A DNA stretch of 64,000 nucleotides, taken from NCBI GenBank assembly GCA_024734555.1, contig JANPWX010000076.1:2992051-3056050 (forward strand), read 5' to 3'. Under the pieces are notes generated by a model. That model was not told the origin of the DNA. It saw only the letters and a list, made by a program, of their open reading frames with translations, and made no database searches. Origin of the DNA: Trochalopteron elliotii (lineage: Eukaryota; Chordata; Aves; Passeriformes; Leiothrichidae). Positions 1 through 11,768 of this stretch are shown piece by piece (the first letter of the stretch is position 1; every line of letters starts with the position of its first letter). The position numbers were made by a program, and so were the translations under genes.

Positions 1-1112
1 TAGTCTTCTTACGTTCCTAAATCTTGGTTCTTAATCTCTTTCACATATAGTCCTATCTGTGCAATCTTGCTTGTTGCTCCTTATCATCATTTTCTTACCT
101 CAGAGATAGATGTGGAATGCCTCTGGCTTTTGAGGATTATATTGCAGTCTGGATCCTACCCAAAATTTTATCCAAAAGTTTATCCAAAATAATTCCTTGT
201 GGCTAAGCTTTGTCACTGTTTCTGACTATTGTAAATAAATCAGATATATTTTGGTCTCAATACTTACTTAAATTTAAACTTCAGTTGTCATATAAAATCC
301 CTAAATTTACATATTAGCCAGTAAAAGTAGTCATTTCTCCTGAATCCCCACTTACTTCAGTGGAGCTCTGCACAGACTAAAGCACTGGTTAATGATGAAA
401 TGCTAGACTGCTTTCAACTGACACATAACTTAAATTTGCTCAGACAAGACTTGATTTACATTGAATGGTTAACACTGAAAATTTGAAGTATCAGCTCTAA
501 AAACATAATTAAGGAACCTGAAATGAAACTTATAAATTACAACTGTTACCCCATTCCTCAAAAGTTATTAGAAGTGTCTAAATGGTTACAATGCTCATTT
601 CCCACCAGTCACTCAAAATAGATAAAATTTATTTTTTAACACAGTTTCCTATTATTGGCAGTACAAAAAGTTTAGCAGTGCTTTAGGATCAAGGCATTTT
701 TTACCCAGGGAAAATGTCATTACATTTTTAAGAGAATATCAAATGACGGAAGACAAATTAGTTGGCAAGACTTAAAAAATAAAGAAAAGTGGAAACTTGT
801 AGTGCTTACTTTACTGTTTATGATTAAATGATGTAAGAAATTGATGAATTTGGTTTAAATCCCATGTGGGGAAGATTTAAAGTCTTTTGTCCTTAAATAC
901 TTTAGCTACAAATTGATACACTTGATTGGAAACTTTAGGAATATTGTTAGTAGATTTCCTCTTGAAGCTACTTTAACTGTCAAAAATGGAAACTACATGT
1001 TTGATGGGACAGCAAAAGTATAAATATAAATGTCTAACCTGGGGATGAGTGCACCTGAATGAGGGTGATGTGTAAACACTTCTACACAGACTGTTCATTG
1101 TAAGGCTCATAG
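1..1112. other. unique AT-rich sequence, nothing recognised
   Basis: No repeat family, RNA gene or convincing open frame was recognised. Stop codons are frequent in all six frames. It could be intergenic or intronic. Confidence 0.6.
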
Positions 1113-1409
1113 AGTGGAAAAGCACCAAATAATAAACCACTTGGACTGCTCGGATCCGCTATGGCATATGATATCTGGGAATTTGAGCCCCATCACACTG
1201 CAAAGGCATCTGAAATTCCATTTCACAGCAAGAGTGAATGCACTAACTGCAAAAATGTTCAGCATATTAGATCAGAAGAGGAGGCTGATCTTTCTGCTTT
1301 GTTTCAGAAGACACAATTTCCACTTGATGTGCTTAAAAAAAAAAAGAAATTGTTCAACTTTAGGAAAAAAATTAAAACTAGGAATCTAAATTGGAAGGAG
1401 ATAAAATAG
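1113..1409 (+). other. coding-like open frame of unknown origin
   Basis: One frame stays open for about 98 codons, from just after a TAG at 1110-1112 to the stop at 1407-1409. It includes an in-frame ATG at 1161 whose product begins MAYDIWEFEPHH. The middle part (about 1150-1340) has mixed, protein-like composition with a Cys-x-x-Cys pair (CTNC), and is less AT-rich than its surroundings. After about 1330 the frame runs into an A-rich tract and becomes lysine-rich, which looks like non-coding readthrough. No family was recognised. It could be an exon, an old gene remnant or chance: a second overlapping frame is also open here (1114-1389), which argues for caution. Confidence 0.2.
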
Positions 1410-3002
1410 TTTCAGATACTGACACAGTGGCTGTCCCTCAGAGTTTAAAATTTTTAGAATATTTGTACAATAGTCATAATCACAATGCATATCTAGGAGT
1501 AATTTCCTTTTTGTGGGCAATGATTGAGCTCCCATGTTTATGATTGAGCACTAGGTTCTATATTATGGTTAAGCAACAAGTAAAATAATTTTTGGTATAT
1601 TTGTGAAGTATTTCATTTTCTTTTGCCACTTTTTGGTACCTCAGACGTATAAAATTTACATATACAATTTAATGGCATTATTAGAAAATACAGTAATTCA
1701 TTTCACTTATTAGCTGTACAAAAATCTGAAGTAATCTACCATACAAAGGAAGAATGCTGTCACTTAGACCTTTAGTTCTGAATCAATGAGCTTAATTCTG
1801 TGAGCTCTTATTCAGTATCAATCCATTTACTATAATAGAATTTCATGAGAAAGAAATAAGAATAGCACTGCACTCATTATATTTGTGCAAATTTCAGCAG
1901 GGTTAGTTCATTTGTGTTTGGAATATTACTAATTTTCAAGACAACTTATTTTCTCCTAGAAAGAAAAATCACAGTAGAAATATCTCTTCTTGATAGCCGA
2001 ATTCTTCATTTATAGTTTTGGTCAAAAGAAATAAGATACTAAAGAAGGATGAAAACTAGGGTCAAAAATTTTCCATTGATTCAGCAAGCATTCTAAATGT
2101 CAATTTTAATCTCGACTTTCATACATTTTAAAACCAGGGAATGTTACCAGCTCTCTCTGTTGAGGACATAGTCTCAAAAATGTCAGGTGATTGTCAGAGA
2201 TGTAAGTTCCCTAAGGTGTTACCCATAAAAATTACATGCCTGCGTGCTGCTATACTGGATTAATCTCTTTTCTAGGATGGAATAGACATTCTTCCTCCCC
2301 AGTGAGTCCAGCACACTAAGAGCCATAGAAGTTATGCCTCCTGTAATGCTTTGTTCTTTACTGACACAATGTCTCACCTGAGCACAAAGGCAAGCAGTCC
2401 TGTGAGAGTTCTACAACTATGAGCAAGTATCTAATGTGCCTCTCTTACAGATTTCACTCATAATCTGGTGCTTTCTAGATGACAGATAATTTTCAAAAAA
2501 CATAGAAGTGACAGGATGCTACATTCAACATATACTCAGCTTTTAAACAGCATTGTTAAAGTGTTCTACAACCCTTGATAAAAATCTCTTTCTAAATTCT
2601 GAGAGTAATTCTAGTAGTGGAGTATACAATAGGAGTTGTCATTATTATCTTCAGAATACAAGTGAAACACAGGAGTAAGAAATCAGGCACAAAGTGGCAA
2701 CATATACCAATTGACAAATCAAGTTACAATGTATAAATTAATGTTTTAATTTGCCATAGGAGAGGTGATTTCACTTTTTAAATCCTGGACCAGTAGTCTT
2801 GGAGAATTAATAAGATTGTATAAGGACTACATTGATAAATATTTAAAATCTTTACCCCAGGGGATTTTAAGCTTTCTAAATTACAATTTCAAGGACTATA
2901 GGGAGATGTTTTCCATATAAAATACTTAACACACAGTTATACTTTTTATGAGCATCCTGTGGTATAAAATAGTTTTCTGAAGTGATGACATGACATATTC
3001 TA
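1410..3002. other. unique AT-rich sequence, nothing recognised
   Basis: No recognisable repeat or gene was seen. All open frames are short. Confidence 0.6.
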
Positions 3003-3051
3003 TTCTTGTTATCTTATTATCTTATTACCTTATTATCTCTTTATCTCTTAG
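3003..3051 (+). repeat. (TTATC)n short tandem repeat
   Basis: Imperfect pentamer repeat made of TTATC and TTACC units, decaying to TCTTTATCTC at its right end. It lies about 80 bp left of the LTR at 3136. Confidence 0.75.
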
Positions 3052-3129
3052 AGGAAATTTTGTTTCACTTCTGGGTTTTTAATGGCAGGACCAAACCATA
3101 TTCCTGGTGAAGGAAAACAGAGTAAGGTA

Positions 3130-3135
3130 AATATT
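3130..3135. repeat. target-site duplication (left), AATATT
   Basis: Six-base direct repeat matching 3759-3764, immediately flanking the TG...CA element at 3136-3758. Confidence 0.85.
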
Positions 3136-3758
3136 TGTTACTGTGCCTGTTTCTCAAGCCCGGCTAGCCTCAGCACCAGTAACACTCCGGTGGAATCTTT
3201 TCACTCTGGCTGCACCTGCGTGGCGATTGGCTGGAGGATGAAAAGGGGGGACTCCGGAGATGCTGGGTCACACAAGTTTATTGGTACTCCGGCATGGAGT
3301 CCTCACCTCGAGTGTCAGCGTGCCCGAAGACCTCGTCTGACCCTCGGGTGAGACCTTATAACTGGGGGTGTAACACAGAGAGGGGACCAACAAGGTTTTA
3401 CGGGGAGGTGGCTCGTATCATAAACAAACATACAAAACAACCATACAATGAACATTAGAAGATGAAAATCAGGATTCTGTCCAATCACTCAATGCCTCTC
3501 TCAGGATCTTCCAGAAGTGGGGAGCGACCCCAAAAATGATAGACAGCAACAGGAGGCTGTCCATGAAGTGATGGACAGTTAACTGTCTCTGGGGGGGAAA
3601 ACTTAGGGAGAACACAGAACCAATCACAGAACTGTCACTGGGGAAAAAACAGGGATAAACCAAAAGTGGGTAACAAAAAAGGGTACAAGGAACAAACCAT
3701 TTTACAAAAGAACATTAACTTATGAATTAAACTTAGAATTGAAAAATGCACTCCCACA
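3136..3758 (-). mobile_element. solo LTR of an ERVK-like endogenous retrovirus
   Basis: A 623-bp element bounded by TG and CA and flanked by perfect 6-bp duplications (AATATT), the length usual for class II retroviral integration. Read on the minus strand it starts TGTGGGAGTGC and carries a TATA-like TTATAA (3356-3361 on the plus strand) followed by AATAAA (plus-strand TTTATT, 3277-3282). That is the U3-R-U5 order of an LTR on the minus strand. A related copy lies at 36064-36696 in the same orientation. No retroviral internal sequence adjoins it, so it is a solo LTR left by LTR-LTR recombination. Short open frames inside it, such as 3082-3351, are not genes. Confidence 0.9.
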
Positions 3759-3764
3759 AATATT
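3759..3764. repeat. target-site duplication (right), AATATT
   Basis: Pairs with 3130-3135 around the solo LTR. Confidence 0.85.
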
Positions 3765-6700
3765 AAGAACTTTGGAAATTCAAAAATGGGAATTATTGTT
3801 AAACATTCCTGAATATTTAATGTGCAGAAAAATAGTGCCTTTTCTGACAAAACTGAACACTAATAAAATTTAATGGTCTGAAAATATTAAGATTTCCATA
3901 TAAAAAAATTACTCAAATGTGAGACTGCAGAGGTAGGAAAGTATTCCAATGCATTATTTAAAATATTTGTTTTTAAATTCTCTCCATAAAAGAAGCTTCA
4001 TCAAGCAAGATTTTTGTGTTTGAAAAAAAGATAATGAATTAGGCAAAAAGAGGTGTTATAATCTAGAATTAAACATACAAACCTGTAGATCACTTCTGAT
4101 TCTTGGATATGTAAAAATTTTAGCAATAAATATGTAGTTTTCCTAAATTTAATACATGCATTACCATTTTTTCTTTAAATGTATATCTTCATATTGGTTT
4201 AAATGTTCACCAATCATCTTGGCAGCCTTTTACAAAGAGAACAAAGTTGAAATACCTTACCAAATAGATAACTATTTTTCAAAAGCAACAAATAAAAGAT
4301 ATTTTTATCTTTTCACAGCATTAAAAACTATTAAGGCAGTAAACTGCAGGCTATTGCTTGCATTAAATATACATGAAAATCTCTAAAACATTTGAAATAT
4401 TTTGAAATTTGAAGTATGTTATCCACCACTAACAAAAAAGAGAATGTAAATTAGTTTAAAGCTGGGGTGATGTTGAAAATTTTTAAAAAATCTCGTTTCT
4501 TAGTTTTTCCAGAGACTAAGCATACAAAAGAAGAAACCACAAAAAACCCCAGAGAGAACAACTGAGGATTACTTCTCAAACAGAAGTGTAAACACTAAAA
4601 TTCTGAAATGCTAAGAACATATCCAGCATGTAAGCTAGTATGTGAAGTGCCTGGACTTTGAAAAGATTCTGAAAGTTCTAAAAATCTGAAGAAGTTAAAA
4701 CAAAAACAACCAGCCAACCAAGCAGGAAAAAAAAAAAAAATTAGATCTCATAAATTTCTCTGGGACTTTACAACTCAATTGACATTTCCTGGAGAATATT
4801 TTTTTCTGTTACACGACCTTTTTGCATACAATAACAACCAACCTTTTTGTTTAAGCCACTCACTAAATACTTGAAGCTAAAATCTCTCTTCACTAAGCAA
4901 ATTAACATAAAATTTTTCATTAAATAGATATTTTTTAATATTAACTATTTAAATAGCAATTTGAACCCATAAAAATATCTTGACAAGCTTTTATAGAGGT
5001 GCTTTCAGGGATCTAATTACATCGCAATTCATACATGAAAGTATTTAAGGTTTAATTACAAAATGTTATACTTTTTATCTTACTGTCTATAATTTCATCA
5101 TGTTTTCAGATATGTACAGGACCAGCTTTTCTTCTTTGAAAGAAGCTTTTAACAAGCCAATGTTGCTTAGATTTTTCTTTATATGCAAGTAATTTTAGAT
5201 CTTAAACAAAAGCCAGGCTATTTTTTAAAATATTTTAAAAATATTGTTAGAGAGTTTGGTTAATAAATGATTTGTATTTCTAAGCTTCTGAAGAAATCAT
5301 TACTCTATACCTCTCTGTGATAACATTCCTGGAATAGACAGAAGGCTGCTTTTTTTCTTCTTTCCTGTACGTAAAGAAATTCCAAAGAATAATGTTGAAT
5401 TGCAGAAGTGTGGGATATCTACTACTCTAGACCTTCTGAACCATGCATAAAATACTCATATGGCAACACAACACAAAAAAATACTACATATCAAAGACAC
5501 TCCTGCTGGTTGTGTGCTGTCCCCCTAAACAGAAAGGATCCCTTACATGATCTAACAAACACTTATGGGTCAAGAGTGCAAGTTGTTTACCTCTGGTATA
5601 TATGATGGGTAATATAATAAGAGGAAAAAAATTCTTAGATCATCCTATGCTGCAACTTAAAATTAGAACTTTAAAAAAAAAAAAAAATGGAGCCCTAGTC
5701 TGATGAATTAGTGTTTGAGTGTAGAAAGATTAGATAAAGTAGTATTTCCTTTATAGGAAGGTCAATATCTACTTTACAGATCTCCTTCCACCTCAGTCTG
5801 CAAAACAACATGTATTTTTTTAAGGAAATTATAGAATTCTGTCTTACAACAAAATTTGCATTGTAAAGAATATAGAAGAAATAGAAGACAATAAAGAGAA
5901 TCTTCATCTTTTAACTCTGAGTTCTGTCCCCATTTTTATCATCAAAGTATTTCATTTTACCCTGTAATTGCTGCTATTTGTAGTCAATATTTAATGCTCC
6001 TTCCCTTGTCAAATCAGCCATTTTATGATGATCTTGAAAGCAGAAGAATACAAAATTCATTTGTTGCTAATGGGAATCATGAAGCTCTCTTCTGCTGTTA
6101 CCTTTGACTAATAACAAATTAAAAAAAAAAAAAAAAGGAATTATAATTATATTGATCCATCCATAGTGGATGTGCATTAATACTAATACAGGTATAAATT
6201 TTATATGAATTTTAATCAAGTCTGGCACATGATTATAGTGTGATTCTGCTTATGAATATTTATTTTATAAACTTATGTTTTGGACAGAAGAAAACAAAAC
6301 CAAGAAAAGCTATCATCATTGTCATTAACAACATTCAATACCATTCCCATAGGATGAACTAAGAAAACCCAAACCTCCTCAGATAAATAAACATTTACCA
6401 TAGGATTTAGCATTAGGTCTGCATAAAACATGTAAAATTTCTTATTCGTAATTCTATTTAATAGCTGATATTTATTGCTAGTTTGGTTTTGTTACAAACA
6501 TCTTAAGCTGGTTTTAAAATTTAAAGTGTTTTTTTTTTTTTCTCTTAAAACAAGAGTAAACTAAATTCAGGTGATTATAAAAATTCATTTTTTACACAAA
6601 AATAAGAAGAGATTTCTCCCTGAAAGTTCTGAATTTTACCTGGAATAACTACATGAAAAAAAATTACATTTTTTCCTGGGGAGAAAATTTCTATTTAAAT

Positions 6701-8815
6701 ACAAGTCCTGATGCACCTGTATTTGAGTGAAGCATATGTTATTGCTTCCATCTGCTTTTCCATATTAAATCATGTTGGTATTTTCTCTTTCTGATCATTA
6801 GCCTGGCTTCATTTTTTCCTTAAACCTGAAGATAAGAAGCACTTTTATTCTATGAACAGGTAGTAGTAGTGATCATAAACAATATATATATATATGTAAC
6901 ATATATACTAGCTGCACTATTTTTTCATGGGAAATGTCATAGAGTTGGCTAAATTTCATACTAGTGCTTGCTTGGAATATAATAATTTTTTTCTTCATTT
7001 AACGTTCTTATCTACAAATATTTTAAAAACTTGTCCAGATGGTCACCTTCTTTTACAACAAAATTAATTGGAAATGTTTTGTGTGGCTTGAAATCAAAAT
7101 ACTTAATCACAGTTTCTTGGTCTGCCTATGCGGAAGAAATTATTTTTTGTTGTTTTTTTGAGTATTTTTGTAAAGGTATTTTACAAAAAACCTGTTTGTT
7201 GTTTTTCCTACACTCATACTTCACTGCTCAAATCTTTTCTTTGGTTGCTCAGGGCCTTAAAATAGGTCACCTAAAAGGTCTGTTGAACTACGCATCCTGG
7301 TGTTAATAACAGGGAACACACAAGAATAAGGCAAGCAGATAGTTATACTTACCATGAATATTATCCCAAAGATCAAGGAATCTATAATTCAGGTGCTGTT
7401 TTAAACAAAGGTGCTCTTCTCACAGATAATATCACTGTCTACTAAGAATAATTCTGTTGTTAGCATTATTTCTATATTCCTTAGGACCTACAATAACATC
7501 AATGTAAAAATTGTGTCATTTCAGATCAAACTTAACTGCAGTGGAACAAGTAAGAACATTTGCACAGACATGGAAATTACACTTGCTGCATTTCTTTCTT
7601 AAGATAATTGCAGTATGGAGTTGTTTGAAAAGATTAGGGTATGTCTAAGCGCCTAATAGAGCTGATCATTATCTAATAAAGGAAACCAAAAATGTGCCTG
7701 ATGACACAGATGATATACTTTGTGAGTTTAGTTTTTCCAGGCTCAGCTCTGCAAGTTGATGCACAGCCACAAGTCAAATGTAACCATTTTAGAACACAGG
7801 ATTCTCTACATGTTCCTGTATAGAAACCTTTTCTATTTGTACAGGTTCTTCAGACACACGTAATATTTTGTTCTTTCTTAAATATCTCATGAATTCATTG
7901 CAAATATAAAATTTAGATTGTGGAAATATGTTTGCACATTTAATTTTAACAGCACTTTTAAAGATGTGTCTTTTCACAACAACTGTTCTTTTTCTTAAAA
8001 TACCATAAAAAGCAGCAACAACAAAAATATAACTTTCCCTATGTTTAGTGTTTAAAGACACTCTTCAAAAGGTAAGCAGATTATAAGAACTAGAGGATGA
8101 AGATATTGTTTTTCATGTGTCAAATTACTTCCCAATTTTTATCAGCATTCTGGACAGGTGAAATGTGAGTAACAGAAATCTCTCTTAGATGTTGACACTG
8201 CAGAAGAGAGTTTAGAAGAATGAAAAAAGTCCTGTAAAATATATATTTGTCTTTATAAACTATGCCTTTGGATTGGGTTCGTTTTTACACTTATATAAAT
8301 ATCTTCGTAATACTACTAAATTTGGAATATGTTTAGCAATTTTCACAAGTATTTTCTAGGGGTGGGTGATACAGCATGGCTGAGGATTTGTGATCAAGGA
8401 CACAATATGATTCCTCTCCATCACTCAGGTATTAAACATGAATTATAGAAGACAATTACATCTGTCACCCTTGCCTGAAGCAATAATATTAAGGTTTTAC
8501 AGAGCTATCAAAAACCTGCTGTGTCAGAGATTAGCATGATTTCAAATTATTATCAAGCATGGGAGCGTAATACTTTCATTCAAACCATATTTGAAGAAAC
8601 GGGAAATATAAAGAAAATTCTGTGTTGTCAAATTTCTACTTAAATGGGAGCTCTTTCAAAAAACGTGGGGTTATTTTCATTCCTTTTCTTATGCATACTT
8701 TTTTTTTTGCTTGTGTATAAAATGAAAATTTTCATCAGAATGGTTAAAATGAAATTTTTAATTAGCCTAAAATGAAATAAAAATGTTGTATAAGGTAATC
8801 TGTAAATGAGACAGT
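3765..8815. other. 5-kb unique AT-rich stretch with homopolymer runs
   Basis: No gene or repeat family was recognised. It has A-runs near 4725-4740, 5670-5686 and 6120-6136, a T-run near 6530-6541, and an (AT)n tract at 6882-6895. Open frames are at most about 90 codons and have AT-driven composition. The segment contains no CR1 or LTR, unlike the next 10 kb. Confidence 0.6.
6882..6895. repeat. (AT)n microsatellite
   Basis: About seven AT dinucleotides, followed by a shorter ATATAT block after an interruption. Confidence 0.8.
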
Positions 8816-9149
8816 NNNNNNNNNNNNNNNNNNNNNNNNNNNNNNNNNNNNNNNNNNNNNNNNNNNNNNNNNNNNNNNNNNNNNNNNNNNNNNNNNNNNN
8901 NNNNNNNNNNNNNNNNNNNNNNNNNNNNNNNNNNNNNNNNNNNNNNNNNNNNNNNNNNNNNNNNNNNNNNNNNNNNNNNNNNNNNNNNNNNNNNNNNNNN
9001 NNNNNNNNNNNNNNNNNNNNNNNNNNNNNNNNNNNNNNNNNNNNNNNNNNNNNNNNNNNNNNNNNNNNNNNNNNNNNNNNNNNNNNNNNNNNNNNNNNNN
9101 NNNNNNNNNNNNNNNNNNNNNNNNNNNNNNNNNNNNNNNNNNNNNNNNN
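8816..9149. other. assembly gap (334 N)
   Basis: Run of N directly bordered on the right by a GGAA microsatellite, so the missing bases probably include more of that tetramer repeat or its GC-rich flank. Predicted frames that cross it have no meaning. Confidence 0.99.
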
Positions 9150-9192
9150 AGGAAGGAAGGAAGGAAGGAAGGAAGGAAGGAAGGAAGGAAGG
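9150..9192 (+). repeat. (GGAA)n microsatellite at gap edge
   Basis: About ten near-perfect AAGG units with purines only on the plus strand. It begins at the first base after the gap, so the true length is unknown. Confidence 0.95.
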
Positions 9193-9725
9193 GTTGGAGA
9201 CAGGGAGAGAGGGAAAGACCCCTCTGACAATCCCAGTCATGTCTCACTGGTCCCCTCCATCTTGCTGTGGTGAGGGTCCCCTGCTTCCACTGTCACACCG
9301 CCGCACGCCAGACAGTGGAGAATTCCACGGGTTAATTCACGCTTTGGGAAGGTGGGAAGGCCCAGGTGCCTCCCTTGCAAGGGGCCCTGTCAACACTGAG
9401 GGTCTATTCCATCATCTCTGGTGCTCTGGTGCAGGGTCTGGGGACCCCTTTGCTGGGTCATGACACCCCTCTGCTGTGGGGGAGCTTTTCCCAGGTGAAG
9501 GGCTCTCAGCCAGGCTCCTCTGTACAGGGAGTGTGGGTGGCCGATGCCTCTGCCCTGAGGCTTTGCCAACACACACCCAAAGCTCTCTCCCACCACTGTT
9601 TGGTGGAGGGTCCATGCCAGCCTGGCAGCTGGTAGCCATGGGGCTGTCATCTCCTCCTTGAAAGTCCTGAACTTGTGCTTTGAGAATGTCCCCAGTCCTG
9701 AGTTTTATGTTATATTAATCAGGGC
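9193..9725. other. GC-rich island of unknown nature
   Basis: About 530 bp clearly richer in G+C than the rest of the window, starting directly after the microsatellite. Several overlapping frames of 60-90 codons are open on both strands, as expected from high GC rather than from coding. It contains a perfect 8-bp inverted repeat, CCACTGTC (9287-9294) against GACAGTGG (9311-9318). No repeat family was recognised. It may be an unclassified repeat, a variable minisatellite-like region or a small GC-rich regulatory segment; the neighbouring gap hides its left side. Confidence 0.5.
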
Positions 9726-10584
9726 CCTGCATAGGGCCTCACTCAGGCCTGTGGTAGTATTCTGTGCAGCTTTTGTAACACGGTTCTGCTATAATAGGCA
9801 AAAGTCTTTAATGAAAATGTTTAAGCCATAAACTATAATATTTCAGTCTCTGACACCAAGGGAAAGTAATTATGTCTTGCAAAGTAAATTACTCTGATTT
9901 TTTTCTGAAAAGGAATAAGTTCTAAAAGTGATGCACCATGTACATATGCATGTTCTGACTCCGAGAAAACAAATGAGTTCAGATATTCAGGCAGTGTTTT
10001 GGGGTATTCAACAAAATATTACTAAAACCATTATGGGGCTGTATAGAAACTGCTAGTAATGGAAATAGACCTTCATCAGAGATAGAAAGATAGCGGATTT
10101 AACAAGGTAGCACATTTGACAAGACAAATGTGTTGGGACTAGGAAAAAGAAGGCACAACTCTTTTGTGTGAAGAGTGTGCCTAGGTTTAATTCTTGCTAT
10201 TGCAGGCCTTTATGTCTTTTTTTTTTTTTTTTTTGTAGGTTTTTTTAATACCTAGTATAGCAGAACTTAGCTCTGGCTTATAACAATAATTTTGATTAGT
10301 TCTAATTTTTTAATGATCTGTGACTTACTTAAAAATAGAATAAACAGTTTAACACAGAATAGTCCTTGCCTTGAGAACCACTTGTTTTATTCCTTGTCAG
10401 CAAGTTTTGCACCTTGGGTCTTATTTTAAATATGTTGTCCCCTCTTTCTGCCTTTACTCCTTCAGTTTATTTCAAGGGGAGCCAGAATTGTTTGTCTTGG
10501 GTTTTCCACACGTTTGTGGTCCTTTGCTTTTTAGATCAGTTCCTGAGACTAGACATACAACCACTACAAATCTTTAGAAACAAT
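9726..10584. other. unique sequence with a long T-run
   Basis: Nothing recognised except an 18-base T-run near 10210-10227. The frames at 10371-10650 overlap one another and match nothing I know. Confidence 0.55.
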
Positions 10585-10639
10585 GCTTTATTGGCTGTAG
10601 CAGAATTTCTTAGGGAAGGTGGACATGATCTGTATTTGG

Positions 10640-11003
10640 ACTGTGATTGAATCACCCAGATTAGGCCCCAGAGTTAAGGCCTGTAAGATTTGTGGCGCAG
10701 CTGGTATTTCAGCTGCCAAGACTGTGGAGCAGCAAGAAATTGCACCTTAAGTTGGTAACAAGGGCAAAGGGTTTTTCTAGTAGATACTAAGTATAGCACT
10801 TGGTGGGGACACAGTAGCTGCTTTAAGAGTTTATTCAACAAAGTGTGTTAGCATTTTTCTCTGTGCTGTGTGCCAATGGAAGAACACCTGTGAATGTAAA
10901 CTATGTATATAACCTGCCATCTTAGCCAGAATAAACGGAGAACGTAGCACTGACCATACTGGTTGTATCTGCGTTTCGGTCTTGCCAACTTCTCACTTAT
11001 TTT
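10640..11003 (+). mobile_element. possible old LTR fragment (TATA box and AATAAA)
   Basis: A GTATATAA box near 10903 is followed about 25 bp later by AATAAA (AGAATAAACGG near 10930) and a pyrimidine-rich, GC-mixed segment. This is the order of promoter, R and U5 in a retroviral LTR on the plus strand. Neither TG/CA ends nor a target-site duplication could be fixed, so the boundaries are guesses. It could also be a chance arrangement in unique DNA. Confidence 0.35.
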
Positions 11004-11384
11004 GGGGTTCCCTTGGGTTTCTATTGGCTCCAGAAAAATCTGCTTTATTTTCAGGAACAAGTATATGGCAGAAACCATAGAGCCTGTGGCTGCACAGATC
11101 GGTTTGGCTTAAAAAACTATTATTGTTTTTTCTTGTTGTTAGAAGGGGCTTTGGAACATGGACAAATTGACAAAATGACATCTCTAGGCACTGGACAATT
11201 TTGTAAATCATTTGCATCTCAGTTACTTAAATGGTGATTCTAAAAATTATTTTTAAATTATACCTAGTTTATGGATTTTGAACTCTTGAAAACATAGTTC
11301 TGTTATTTCTGATCCACATGCAAAACAATATCTAAAATTACATCCATTCTGTAGTTCACTTATGTTATAAATGATCAACTAGCC
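11004..11384. other. unique sequence, nothing recognised
   Basis: AT-rich sequence with short frames only. Confidence 0.5.
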
Positions 11385-11768
11385 AATCAGACAGAAAAAT
11401 AATAAGTTTTATTTTTCCATTTTAAATCTATCTGGGACAGCCACAGGGAATAACATTCGAATGTTGGGTGAAACAGCTGACCGACAGCAGGGTTGCTATC
11501 TCGCACTGTTCCACGATTTGCTGGGGTTTGAGTCTGAGGTCTTATACTGTATTTTGTGCCTCTTGGCAGCAGAGGTATTGTGTTTTTCAAATTCAAACCC
11601 AGTCTTTTCACTTGATGATGAACCTTGAACAGATTTCTTGGTGCTGGGCCGAGTCTGAAAGGACCTTCCAGGAATCTTCCTTTGGGATGATGATGTCGTC
11701 AAATGCAGGGTCCACCTTCGAAATGGGTGTTGATGTGTTGATGGTGGGTTGATGGTTTGGGTGCCCAA
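11385..11768 (-). other. coding-like segment with stop and poly(A) signal (candidate terminal exon or retrocopy)
   Basis: On the minus strand a frame of about 90 codons (11768 to 11496) ends in a hydrophilic, Ser/Lys-rich tail including GFEFEKHNTSAAKRHKIQYK, then a stop. About 90 bp further is AATAAA (near 11410), followed by T-rich sequence. This resembles the last exon of a gene or a decayed retrocopy. Upstream, a different frame also reads plausibly (VDPAFDDIIIPKEDSW), so a frameshift may separate two coding parts, which would favour a pseudogene. No A-tail follows the signal. No family was recognised, and chance cannot be excluded. Confidence 0.25.

Noticed and set aside
8640..9273. Open frames of 155-196 codons on both strands
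   Set aside because: They cross the run of N; only a few dozen codons are real sequence, much of it the GGAA/TTCC microsatellite.
9194..9661. Several overlapping frames in the GC-rich island
   Set aside because: Open on both strands and in several frames at once, as expected from low stop-codon frequency at high GC.
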